DNA from: Blasia pusilla
Taxonomy: Eukaryota; Marchantiophyta; Marchantiopsida; Blasiales
Length of the DNA: 64,000 bases
Direction: 5' to 3'
NCBI GenBank assembly: GCA_050084515.1
Contig: CM114271.1
Location: 23,994,001 to 24,058,000 of the forward strand
In this document: positions 42,713 to 53,408 of the stretch, one piece after another
How positions within the stretch are numbered: the stretch's first letter is position 1
How the letters are laid out: each line of letters opens with the position of its first letter
Notes under the pieces: model-generated
The model's input: the letters and a program-made list of their open reading frames with translations, nothing else
Told to the model about the DNA's origin: nothing
Databases searched by the model: none
Made by a program: the position numbers and the translations under genes

Positions 42713-44684
42713 ATGGATAATTATGTGAAGCTCACTTGTGGCAGTCATCTGGCGGTCCTTCCTCAATCAAAAATCATTCGACCGCAAGCTCATGAGTCTT
42801 TCATAGCAATGGATGAAAATTTTCTCTCTGTTCGATTTCTTCTCCAAATTGGAACCATCTTTGTATCCAAGGATGTTAGGGTGGACGGTACGGAAGACAT
42901 AATAGATGAGACAGTCCAGCCAGTGACTTCAGACCGTAAAGTATGGAATCTCCTACCTCTAGCAAATGGTCAATACAGAGTTTACGGCCTGCCCCTGAAT
43001 TTGTCTATTTCCCAAGTAGACGGTCGAGAATTTCCTAGTGCTCCAAGCTCTACGTTTGCAACTCCTAGCTCAGTAGATCCGGCTTCGACTCCAACTTTAC
43101 ACGCTCGTAACAATGTTCTTCCTGAAGAGATTCCGGATGTTATCAACCTCAGTGGATCTATCGGACACCAACCGGGCCCTCTGTCCGCCTACTCGTTCCT
43201 CTTGCGAGTATCAGGCAATAGTTTGCTTTCGTCTCTGGCCTTGAAAATGTTCAAGCACATTCTTGTCGACGACCTGCCGCCCACGTACGATGGTAATTTC
43301 ATTTTTGAGTTGCCTCCACTTGCTGCTCCTGCCCAAAAGAAAGATGGAGGACGCCTGAAGGGTATGGACAGAAAGTCTTATTGTCATCGATGGTGCAGGC
43401 TTCAACGGACTAGTGCTTCAATTCCAGATGGTCCTTGGATTGTCTCCCGCCGCCAATGCGTCGGAGCCTTGGAGTGTAGAAGTCCAGCATGCCCGTATCT
43501 AGAGCGCAACAGGCGAGTCAATACGTCGCAATTCCCCCCCCCCCCAAGAATGCAGAAACTCCATACGAGGTCGGTGCCACCATATCTCCGGGAGGCCATC
43601 GATGTCCTCATTGTTAGGCATCGCCCTTCTACGTTGGAGCGTGTCCTACATACATATTTTTCATTGTCCACGACTTGGGCTCCACGTCAGAGTACACAAG
43701 GCTGGCAGTTCATGTTGGCTCCCACACTCATCTTGTGACCGATGCAATTCAGAGACACATCAAGGAGGATGTGGCGAAGAAAGTTGCCGAGGTCTATAGA
43801 AACTCTCCGGGTTCAAAGCCCGGAGTGATCAAGCTCACAACGGCATCACAAATTTGTGAACAATTGCTTGGAATCCCTGGACAGGGCGAGCTCACGGCGG
43901 CTGAGGAGAAACAACTCTGGGAAAATATCGCATTTCTCGCTGATCCTCAATGCTTCCGGAATTTGCTGCGTCAAATACGAGTTCTAGATGGAAAGACGGC
44001 CCAAATGGATGCCATCGCCAGAATCAAGGCCAACTCCAGATTTCCATTCATTCAGAGATGGCAGTTCATGGGCCAAGGAGGCAAGGGATTCAGGGCCTAT
44101 GTCTGCAAAATGTCAACCACAGGTCCGTCGAGTGGCCTCGATCTTATAGATCGAATGAGGGAAGGGGAAGATCTTTACGGCAGCTGGGTAAGCTTTGATA
44201 TTTGCTACAGAGTGCTGAATGGATGGTTGACGATGGGTGCTCACGTTTATGACCATGTGGAGAAGGGACTCAAAACTATATTTGTCTGTGAAGTAAAGGC
44301 AGAAGACGTTGGCAGTTTGAAGATGTGCTGGTTACTCTTATTGGAGGTGGTGAAGGAAAACAAAAGGCCACCTCCGGAAATTTATGGGTTCATGGCAGAC
44401 AATGCACAACCTGGGTGGATTGCTATCCGGGAAGTGTTCTGGAGTGGAGAGGTTCAACCGGAGAGGGAAAGGTCGGATGCTTTCCATTGTGATCGTGACC
44501 CGGTACACCAAATCTTGCATCAAGGAGAATAAGAGGACAGAGCATGTCACTCTACTCCAACGCTGCAAGGACAGCAAAACCTTGAAGCAGGCCATGGAAT
44601 GCCAGGAAGAACTTCATGGGTGGTGGAGGAAGCATGCGATTGAGGGGAAGTACAAAGAGTTGTGCTCTTGGTTGAGTTGGTGGT
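42713..44684 (+). pseudogene. MULE-like transposase, N-terminal and catalytic part
   Basis: Frame 42713-43738 starts MDNYVKLTCGSHLAVLPQSK and reaches a Cys-rich segment (CVGALECRSPACPYLERNRR). A run of twelve C at 43533-43545 causes a frame change. The second frame (to 44532) carries HVGSHTHLVTDAIQRHIKED, then FPFIQRWQFMGQG and WVSFDICYRVLNGWL, and IYGFMADNAQPGWIAIREVF, which fits the second Asp block (D-x(n)-A-I-x-x-VF) of MULE-type transposases. A further frame change leads to QRCKDSKTLKQAMECQEELH and the end at 44684, where retroelement DNA begins. Promoter side: the 67-bp palindrome array. Exact superfamily uncertain. Confidence 0.55.
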
Positions 44685-45222
44685 GTATACAAGGAGGCTG
44701 GTCCTGGCTTGGTTTGGGATGACCAGGTTCAGAGGTTGGTGGCCCAACGCCAACAAGAGAGAGCGGGCGATGGTATTTCCCCCAGGAGTGACGGCAGTCC
44801 CGTTAGTATCAGAGGCATCACGACGCCATGTCTTGGGTCAGGGGATGGACTTGAACTGTTTAACATGGATCCTCATCTTGGGAGTGGCTGAGCAGCGTCG
44901 TATGAGATCACGACAGAGTACATCGGTTGCGTTGGTGAGCCCCATGCCTACCGAGATGGTGGAGGCAGTGGTTGGGGGCGAGACCTGAGAAGATCTACGC
45001 ACCAGGGGAGATCGGAAGAGACACCCTTGGACTTCTCGGGATGTTTCGCAGGTACTCTAGGAGATGATAGCCACATCATTGAGCGTGGTTCTGGGCACTG
45101 CACGTGGAGGAGATCAGAGTTTGCAGTTGGCTGCAGGAGAGCGGCAGAGTGTTGTTGTTCAAGATGGGGTTACATCATAGCAACCACCAATACCCGCGCC
45201 GTAGAGTCCTACCGTAGTCACG
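44685..45222 (+). pseudogene. DNMT3-like methyltransferase, C-terminal block only
   Basis: Starts at EAGPGLVWDDQVQRLV and contains RERAMVFPPGVTAVPLVSEA and SRRHVLGQGMDLNCLTWILI, the motif X region. Motifs I-VI are absent. They are cut off at the breakpoint with the transposase. The spacer to RT follows. Confidence 0.8.
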
Positions 45223-46232
45223 ATGGAGACTTGGGAGCCAGATATGGATCCTAAGTTGACAAGAGGAGAGCGGCGCCAAATACATCAGTTCCCCAGGAGT
45301 TATAGGAGCAGCTTTGCATTTAGCATGGAGGATTTGGGTACGCTGAAGGGACCGGGGATCCGCATTGAGTTATCGAGTGATACGCCGATCTTCAGACGAC
45401 CCTACAGGTACAATGATATGGAGAGGGCTGTGATTCAAAGTAGGAGCCAGGACTTGGTCGGAGCAGGACAAGTGGAGATGTCGCATGGGGAGTATGCATT
45501 TGCCACTGTCATGCCCGCCCAGAAGGATGTGCATGGCAACTGGACAGAGAGGCGGATGTGTGGGGATTACTGACCTATCAATCGGCAGACAAAGTCCAAT
45601 AGGTATGCCATGCCCACCCTTGAGGAGATCTTTGATGCGATTGGTCACGCAAAGGTCTTCAATTCATTAAATTTGTGAGCCGGATATCATCAACTACCTT
45701 TCAGATTGGAGGACAGGCAGAAGACGGCATTTTGGGGCATCGATCCTCACGGGAAGGATTGTTTGTACCAATGGTGGTTCTTACCATTTGGGTTAAAGAA
45801 CGCCCCGGCTGAGTTTCAGAGGATCATGGATAGGATCTTGGTGGTCTGGATTTTGCTAGGTGTTATATTGATGACATCGTAGTCTTTAGCGCCACGGTTG
45901 AGGAGCATGAGCGATATCTAGAGGAGGTGTTTCGACGATTGCAATTCTATGGGTTGAAGCTACATCCAGCCAAGTGCAAGTTCTTCTACGACCAGATTGA
46001 GTACTTGGGTCATACGATATACCCAGCGGGCCTTGGTGTTCAGAAGACAAAGGTAGAGGCTATCTCACGCATTCCACGCCCTACAGATGTAAGCCGTGTT
46101 TGCGCATTCATAGGATTGCCAAACTTCTATCGGCGGTACGTCAAGGGATTTAGTTCGATTGCAAAGCCGCTGACCTTGCTGACCAAGGTGGATCACGAGT
46201 GGCACTGGGGAATGAGCAGGAGCGAGCATTTC
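45223..46232 (+). pseudogene. Reverse transcriptase
   Basis: METWEPDMDPKL, SDTPIFRRPYRYNDMERAV, MPAQKDVHGNWTERRMCGDY, PTLEEIFDAIGHAKVF, the LPFGLKNAPAEFQRIMDRIL block, CYIDDIVVF (about 45860-45885, after a frameshift) and the thumb (VSRVCAFIGLPNFYRRYVKG). The copy ends at 46232 in DHEWHWG...EHF, at the start of RNase H, where it meets a minus-strand copy at a 9-bp inverted microhomology. Confidence 0.85.
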
Positions 46233-46241
46233 ATGCTCGCT
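46221..46241. repeat. Inverted junction of two retroelement copies
   Basis: AGCGAGCAT (46221-46229) and its complement (46233-46241) flank a 3-base loop exactly where the plus-strand copy ends and the minus-strand copy ends. Each arm is native to its own copy, so the join used the shared 9 bases. Confidence 0.75.
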
Positions 46242-47170
46242 ACGTAACACTGCATGGGGCACCAAGTTATTCCACCATAGACACGCGCGATGGGCTCTAG
46301 AACCTACACTCGCCGCATCCATGAACACTGCTGGGTTGATCCAGGCACGCACCTGATGAGCACTCGTCACCACCCGTGACCTAGAGTCTCTTAAAATTGG
46401 CATATTCTCTAGAATGTAGGGTGGAGAACGAGATTGGTGCTCTTGCAACTGCCGTAAGACCCTCAACATCTCCCAAAATAACCTCGAACGAGTATCAGCC
46501 AATCCATTGACTCGTCCAGCACTCAATTGGCCTTGACATGGCCAACCGGCAATGACCAAATCAATGGTGCCTAACCGCTCTAAGTCCTATACCCCTAGCA
46601 ACAAAATATCCCTCGGTAGGGAACATTGGTACCCTTGTACCGCGGACGCATACAATAAGTCGGGAAAATGTAGGCGTAATTGAGCCACATGTTGTAGGGA
46701 GACGCACTTTGCAACATCATCACTCTCCACATACAGGTACTGCTACACTCGCTTTCTTGCCTACAAAATAGTAGCTAACCCGGTGCTAATCCCTCCAAAG
46801 AGATCTACCACTCGAGTACCCTCCTCCGGCATACACCACACAATGGGTGTAGTATCCAAGGATGTCATCGTCGCACTCCTTGCTACCTCAGGTTCCTCAG
46901 ACCCATCACGATGCGGTGCAAACGCCTCGCTCCACGCGGTCTTTACGTGTTCATCTGCCAATCGTCGAAGCTCCTCAGTCGAGCCCCACAATGGCACCTC
47001 TCCTCCACGGAATGATGCGGCTACCATAACACTCCTCTTCATAGAAATGTCAAGAATGGGAGTATCCTCTGCATGGACATGTCCCTCAATCAAATCACTA
47101 GGCCAAGTGATGGCACTCCTAAATGCTGCTAAGGTCGCCACCTCTCCTAGCCGTCGCTCGATCACTGCAC
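46235..47170 (-). pseudogene. DNMT3-like methyltransferase, N-terminal two thirds
   Basis: Frame 47165-46761 has the pre-domain (FRSAITWPSDLIEGHVH) and motif I (VVDLFGGISTGLATIL). After frame breaks, 46559-46247 reads without interruption through motif IV (MVIAGWPCQGQLSAGRVNG), TRSRLFWEMLRVLRQLQEHQ, motif VI (YILENMPILRDSRSR, Val to Met after ENV/ENM) and RACLWWNNLVPHAVLRSEHE. The C-terminal block is missing because the copy is cut at 46235. A stop replaces residues right after motif I. Confidence 0.85.
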
Positions 47171-47570
47171 CTATGAATCAAATAGGTAATGAGCTAAGGT
47201 GCCCATCACCTCACTGCCATCGTGGTTTGTAGGATGCTGACTCCTCCCAATAATCCAGGGAAAACCCCATCAGGTATAACACTGCTCCACCAACCAAGAC
47301 GTCATAGGACTCTGCATCAGTCACTATCGCCTTGGCTCGCACCACGGACTCATCTGTAGGACGTCTTGGGCGAATCTTCACCATGACCTCCTATCGGGTG
47401 ATATACTGTGTGGTACTCGCTCCACCCAAGGATGTTTGTATCCGGAATGGACAACGCTCCACTTCGGCTCTCGTCAAGCCCAATCCTTTGAATGACGCTT
47501 TCCCCAACATCAGGGTTGCGCTCCTGAATCCAACAAGACACGCTGCGGACTAAAAGCTCTATCTCTGGGA
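47171..47570 (-). pseudogene. Aspartic protease, broken
   Basis: Homologous to 22807-23175 (protease). The phrase DVGESVIQRIGLDESRSG corresponds to MLGKAACIGLGIRRSELEP in a shifted frame, and the segment near 47290 corresponds to the second conserved turn. The D-S-G triplet itself is obscured by frame damage near 47540. Confidence 0.6.
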
Positions 47571-48760
47571 CTCACCAATTGGAAGACCTCTCCTCAATTA
47601 TCCAACAACACAAAACCAGGAGAAGCCATGGCATGGTCTATCGCGGGTCTAGCGGGCATCTCCGCCATTCTAGCAACCGCAGCCTACCATGAATCTGACA
47701 TGGACGGCCCTAGCATCCGCTCCAAGGGCAGGTCCATCGCCTCCTCTGCAATCACCTTTGAACGTGATGCAAGAACTCCAACTCCACGCTCACATAGCGT
47801 AGCGGCTAGCCAAAAAGCCCCAGCAGGCGTACCTCCCAATGTCATAACATCGGAAGCATTAAATAAAGGAGCGCGGTACACAATGGTGGCCGCCCCCAAC
47901 AACGTGCTCGACACATGCCCCTACTGAGCATTAACAATAGGAGTCGTCGCACTCGCTTCTCCCATTGCCCTCCATGCGTGCACACCAACAACATCACCAA
48001 CTCTCCAGGAACTCTGATCAGGACCCATCGATGGGGTCCTCATCGCCTCGGACAACGTGAAAGACTCAAGAAGCTTAATTTGTTTCCTAGCTTCCCCTCG
48101 CTGTGGATCCAACTCTGCGGCTGCTCCACGCGTCACAATTACGGCTGCCTCCATCTGGGCAACCCCGTACATCCAACCAGGTTCCTCCATATCTCTGGCT
48201 GCTCCATATGATGTCGATGCCACGGATCCGACATCCACTAACCTCAATGCCATAGCGACAATTTGCTCTTGTAGCTGTTGTATCTAAGCAGCCATCCCAG
48301 CCTCACGTTGGGCCTCTCCCTCGATGCATCTAGGTGGGACTCTACCTCCTCCACGGGCAGCTCCACCACCCTGTCAGACAACTCCAGCTCCTCATCCCCC
48401 AACGGGACCACCTTGTGCACGATCTCTAGGCCCACCCAGACCGGCTACTCGCTCTGGTGCCCTCTCTTGCCCTCGGTCCGGACGTAACTCAGGATGTACA
48501 CTGAAACACCTGGCGCGTGTATGACCATACATCTGAAAATAGTCACACTGATAACCTCCTTGTGGAGCACCATCTCCTCCTCCATGTTGAGGCACACGTC
48601 CATGACCCTGACGAGTGCAATCGCGCTGATGATGGGCTCCACCACATGACCAACAAGTAATAGTAGGCGGCTTCTACTGAGCCGCATATGAAGGCGCAGG
48701 TCTCTGTGGCACGGCCCCCCGGTATCCTCCCTGAGCTCATGGTGCCACAGTCGACCTATC
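47571..48760 (-). pseudogene. gag C-terminal part: linker, coiled coil and zinc knuckles
   Basis: Homologous to 21.8-22.8 kb. Knuckle 2 (CDYFQMYGHTRARC, C-x2-C weakened to C-x2-F in the first pair) is at about 48540-48500, and the CWSCGG-type knuckle 1 near 48650. Repeated phrase LSEAMRTPSMGPDQS parallels the other copy. Frame breaks throughout. Confidence 0.65.
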
Positions 48761-49597
48761 TCAGAGTCCACGTTGTTGCATAGGTGGTGCAGACAATCGT
48801 GACTGCTCTCGCCCAGAACGCATGGTGGCTGCGCTCTCCTCCGCCATATTGCGCTCAATGTTCTTGGAGGTCCTGAAATCATCCCTCAACCTAGGGCAGG
48901 TGTTCATAAGAAGCACCCCCTCCCGCACCCGTGACCGTAGGGTCCGATCCAACATGGCGTACCATGACTGGATAGCCTGAGCCTCCGTCATCCCTTGAGT
49001 GATGTTGATCAACCGGCGCAAGCAAGTGTAAGCATCACACAAACTCTCACCCGAGCACCTCTGGAAATCGTGGATGCTCCGCAACTTCTCCATCCGTACC
49101 CCCTGGTAGCTCGCCCTCAACTCATCGAAGAACTTAACCACAAAGTTGAACCTGGGACGAACCCGACTAGACGGTGTAACATCACTAGTGGAAGAGGAAG
49201 TAGCCTCTCTTGACTCCTCCTCCTTATCTGGGAACGGCTCCGTCCATGACACATAGTGTGGGTCATAGTAGAGTTGCCATGCCTCAATCTTGTGGACATA
49301 ACTATGGGAGAACTCATGGTAATCATCCATGGGTGCCCCCTCTAAATGCTCGAATATACCGTTCCATGCTGTAAACGGGTTGAACTCTCTAGAGTTCCTA
49401 GCCCACTGTGAGTCACACCAACCCCTAAACTCCGCAATGAAGTCGTGTAGCTCTACAGTGTCTATAGCACCCGAAAACCTACAGGATCCTCTACCTCGGT
49501 CATTCATCTCGTACGCCCAAATGGTAGGACCACTCAATGTGTGCGGTGGATCACTAGCACACTCCTCTACACTCTCCCCCTCGTCTAAAGATGACAC
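48761..49597 (-). pseudogene. gag capsid region
   Basis: A 278-codon open frame, MSSLDEGESVEECASDPPHT at the start, then FSGAIDTVELHDFIAEFRGW, FNPFTAWNGIFEHLEGAPMD, RFNFVVKFFDELRASYQGVR and SIHDFQRCSGESLCDAYTCL. All blocks match the plus-strand gag copies at 13809 and 20950, though this is a divergent subfamily. It ends before the knuckles. Confidence 0.8.
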
Positions 49598-51300
49598 AAA
49601 AGGAGATCAAGGTGGTCTCTCACGTGGAGACCCTCAAAATCTCGCACCATTCCAGGTAAACCCTCTAGAGCTACTCTCAAGTCCACTACCTCGCCTCTCA
49701 AAATCCCGAAAGGAGGCCATGATGGCCCTCGTGCCCCTCTCACATGATCACTCTCAATCTCGCGAGTAATCCATCAATCACTCAAACTAAACATGCGGCA
49801 CTCAATCTACCCTCTCTCACTAAGACGTGTGTTGTGCGGCAACAAGCAACGTGGTACGGCAAATCAACTGATCTATCGTCTCATCGACAACCATCCTTAA
49901 CTCTAGACATCCCACACAAGTCTATGTCCCCTAAACCCATACATCATCGATGCTCTCAACATCAGCACGAAACCCAATATCCCAAATAACTTCCCAATAC
50001 CCAAAAATCCCTAACACGTGCAGGGCAAAGACTAGAATGGGAAACCTGACAACAAGTGTTGATGTCGCTCCTCAGCAACTACAAACCTCGACCCCAACTC
50101 GGTCGTGAAGACAACTCCTCCAATCAGCAAGTACTGCTCCCGTGGTACTGACAATGCTCAAATCTCCCCGATGTGCGGTGCGGGTCCAGCGGCACAGAAC
50201 GGCTACAAACAGCACAACACTCGGGAATGGGGTGCGGCTCTTGGTGGCATACCCTCCTTAGTCAAAAAAACGCAATCTGCTCCTAGTGATGGTGCGGCTC
50301 CGCGATTGAGACAGTGCGGTGCGGCCACAAGCGGCACGGCACGGCAATCAGCGATGCGTTGCGGCTACGGGCGTCACAACATGATACGCGATCGTCGTCG
50401 AGCGGGTTCCAATCACAACATAGCAAGTGGAAAAGAAACTACGATCGCATGAATCCAAAAAGGTGACACTGTCGAAGTCGCGAGTTAACGAGTGGTGATG
50501 ACTCATATAGACTCACCAAGTACACTAGTGGCCGCCCTACCTGGCCACTCGTGACTGGTCCTTGTCTTGAATAGCGGCTGCGGCAGCGGTAACTCATGTT
50601 GACGGCGGAAATGGAAATTGATAGCGGCGGCGACGGCTCTAACAAGTGGTGGTGGCAGAGGCGATGGCAAAAACTCGCGGCGGCGACAACGGCAGCAGCA
50701 ACGGCAACTGACAGCGGAAATGGAAACCAATGGTAGTGATGGCAACAAGTGGTAGCAGTAGAGGCAGTTTCGGCAAAGGGCGGAAATGGCGACGGCGCGG
50801 ACGGTGACGGCATCGCCAACGACGGTGGTTGCTTTAGGGTTTCGCCATTTTTACCCTAAAAATTGGCAGCTTGCAAAATCAGCCATAACTTTTTTTTCTC
50901 GCAGCTCCAAATTACGCACTGTCTATTCCACAACGTGCACGGCTTCACTATCTACAACGGTGTCAAAAAATATTTTGGATCGGAAAATCCCATAAAAATT
51001 GATGGGGATTGTCGTAAAGCCCAACGTCTCTTTCTCCTACACAAAATTCGGCTGCGGTTCCGCGCTGATTTCTCCTGAAAAAAACCTGAAACCTATCAAA
51101 ACATCAATTAGCAAGCTACAAGGCACTTTCAAGAGCACCGGCATGGGAAACCCGCCCCCATACTTAATTTCTAACCAAAATTTGGCAGCGCTTCTGCCTA
51201 TCACTCTTTTGACACAAAAAATCGGCAAAGAAACATCAAAATCAAGCAGCTCTTGCTCTGGTGAGCACTCCCATGAGCCGTTGAACGGGGCACACGGTCC
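49598..51300 (-). other. Leader of the minus-strand copy, no gene
   Basis: Lies between gag and LTR. Includes low-complexity stretches rich in GCGGC/GGCAAC (about 50150-50400 and 50570-50810). No primer-binding site identified. Confidence 0.4.
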
Positions 51301-51688
51301 CCAACCTGCCCCAACAGCGAGTGACAAGTGAGCGCCTCCATTGAAACTCTCTCACTCTTGCATTCTCTCTTTGTAAATCACGATCCAATCTCTCTCAACA
51401 CCATGGCTCTCAAATGTGTGCACTCTCACATGTCTCTCTCTTTGAAGAAGAAGGAAAAGTATGAAGATCCTTTATAAGGAGATGATATCCAACATTCACT
51501 AGAGTAGACTTTAAGGTTTAAGATGGCGAGTTGCGTTAGAAAATGGGTATAAGAATGAACCATGTCATGCGTGTACACATCGCTATACAACAAACATCGT
51601 TGTCATCGATCACACACACAAACACACAGGATCGCATGCTAACTCATGGCATCCAAACAACAAGACAAGAAGTGCCAAAATATCTCCA
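51301..51688 (-). mobile_element. 5' LTR region of the minus-strand copy (approximate 3' limit)
   Basis: The LTR begins at 51688 with TGGAGATATTTTGG, the same start that follows the polypurine tract at 10148, and unrelated DNA lies outside it. The conserved head block ends near 51570 (CGATGTGTACACGCATGAC). A TATA-like CTTATAAAGG lies at about 51470-51480. The 3' limit is a guess. Confidence 0.55.
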
Positions 51689-51696
51689 ATAAAATA

Positions 51697-51990
51697 AGGT
51701 GAAATCTCTCTCACAACACTATAGCTCTTACATGTGTGCACTCTCACATGTCTCTCTCAATGTCAAACCAAACCCACTCTCCTAATGAGAGGCTTGGGTT
51801 ATATTCACAAGGCAAGGGATCATAGCTCTGCCGCCTCGTGTCAAGAGGTTCAACAAAGAGAGAATGAGCTCTCAAGCTCTCTCTCCTTGAGGTATATCCC
51901 TCCCCCCTCCCAAACTCTCTATATGGTAACCTATGCTTCCAAGTCACCTCCTTGGCTCTTTGACCTAGAAAGAGACATAAAGCCACTTGT
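51697..51990 (-). mobile_element. Second LTR-like fragment
   Basis: The segment 51697-51760 repeats 51383-51440 (AACAC-ATGGCTCT / ACATGTGTGCACTCTCACATG phrases). Beyond it a TATA-like AATATAACCC lies near 51798-51807 on the minus strand. It is probably part of a related LTR. Confidence 0.5.
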
Positions 51991-53408
51991 ATAGTCTATT
52001 AGATGAAAGCACAGGTAGAGATATTTAAAAGCCATGCCTAATAATCTACTAGCTTATAATTGAGGAGTATGAAGAAACTCCTTGGTGAAAATCTCCCACT
52101 CAAGCTCCAAGTAAAAATCTGTTGTATAATCTCCACCAAAGACCATGCTTCGCCACTTGAAAGGGTGAAAAACTTCTAAGAGCTTTTTCCAGAAATTTAT
52201 CCCAATGCCAAGACAAAAGACACTTAATATGCAAGGAGGTTTTCCAATGGCCCCTTTATCTCTTGAGTTGCATCCCTTAGAGGAAGAACTAAAACCCAAT
52301 AGTAAGAAAGTAACAAGAGACCTCAAATGGGATGAATTTCTCAAATTTCTAATGAAAAATGAAATACTTGTTACTTGTGTGATAGGACGAAAAGCAACAA
52401 AAATGCATATAAAGTCTAGGCCAAGGGAGACCATGATGGAAAAAGATCAATTTGGCTCAATTTGTCAAGGTCCAATGGAATAAAGCATATCATTTGGAGT
52501 GAGAAAAAATCATGTAAGATCCTAGTGAAAGTACTTGAACCCACGATGAAGAAGTTAAAACAAAGAGAGCACGTTCATACAAAAGCTAATTTATGAGTAA
52601 TGAACATTTTACAAAAGATTTGATACAACTTAACATTAGAAATATGGTATGTAGTGCGTGGGAGGAAAGTTGTTAATAAACTAATAAGTAAGTTTTAAGC
52701 GAAATTGGCATCAAATAATTCCATCCACTAGACATCAAAAGAAACCTCACATCCAAATTGCCTGATTAAAGTAAAAGATGTTTAAGAATAGTTAGATGAT
52801 TCCTGCTTGGAATAAATTTGGCATATAATGTGAGAAAGGCGCACTTCATTCAGGAAATCGTGGGAAAACGATTTCCTGTAAATAGAATATTGAAGGCCTT
52901 CTTTCTTGGAAGTGGATTTTTTTTCCATTTTCTCCTACGGTTCAATATGAAATGAAAAGTTTTTTCTATCTTGGGAATCTTAGAGGAAAGTTGAACTCTT
53001 GTACACACCGTGTCTACCGTGTTTATCGTAGCCCCATAAATCATGCCCCGCGTTTCTTGAACCAAACAACCACCAATTGTTAAAGTCTGGTTGACGTTGC
53101 CATGTGATTATTTTCTGCCAAGCATTCAATACTTTCTGGTCCCCAAGTGTACTTGTCAACTTGAGCAGCAGAATCTACCGCTTCCAAGGAGTGCTTCGAT
53201 CCAATCGGCATCATGTATGAAGCTTAGCACACTTTTCTGCCGCTGTTAACATCAGGTAATCATTGTTGGTACATCTGTAACTTCCACCCCCAATAACTTG
53301 AGGGGAGGATACTTCGACATGAAAGCAATGAGATGTGAAGGTGTGACCGAAGTTCCTTTCTGACTAGATAATTGAAGTGAAAACACCCTGCATCTGCAAT
53401 CTTTAGGA
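51991..53408. other. No gene recognised
   Basis: Two overlapping frames of about 90-126 codons at 52054-52483 on opposite strands show no family. The rest looks like intergenic DNA downstream of the mL54 gene. Confidence 0.35.

Noticed and set aside
52054-52483. Overlapping ORFs of 126 codons (-) and 92 codons (+)
   Set aside because: No recognisable domain on either strand and no splice or promoter context. I cannot tell whether either is coding.
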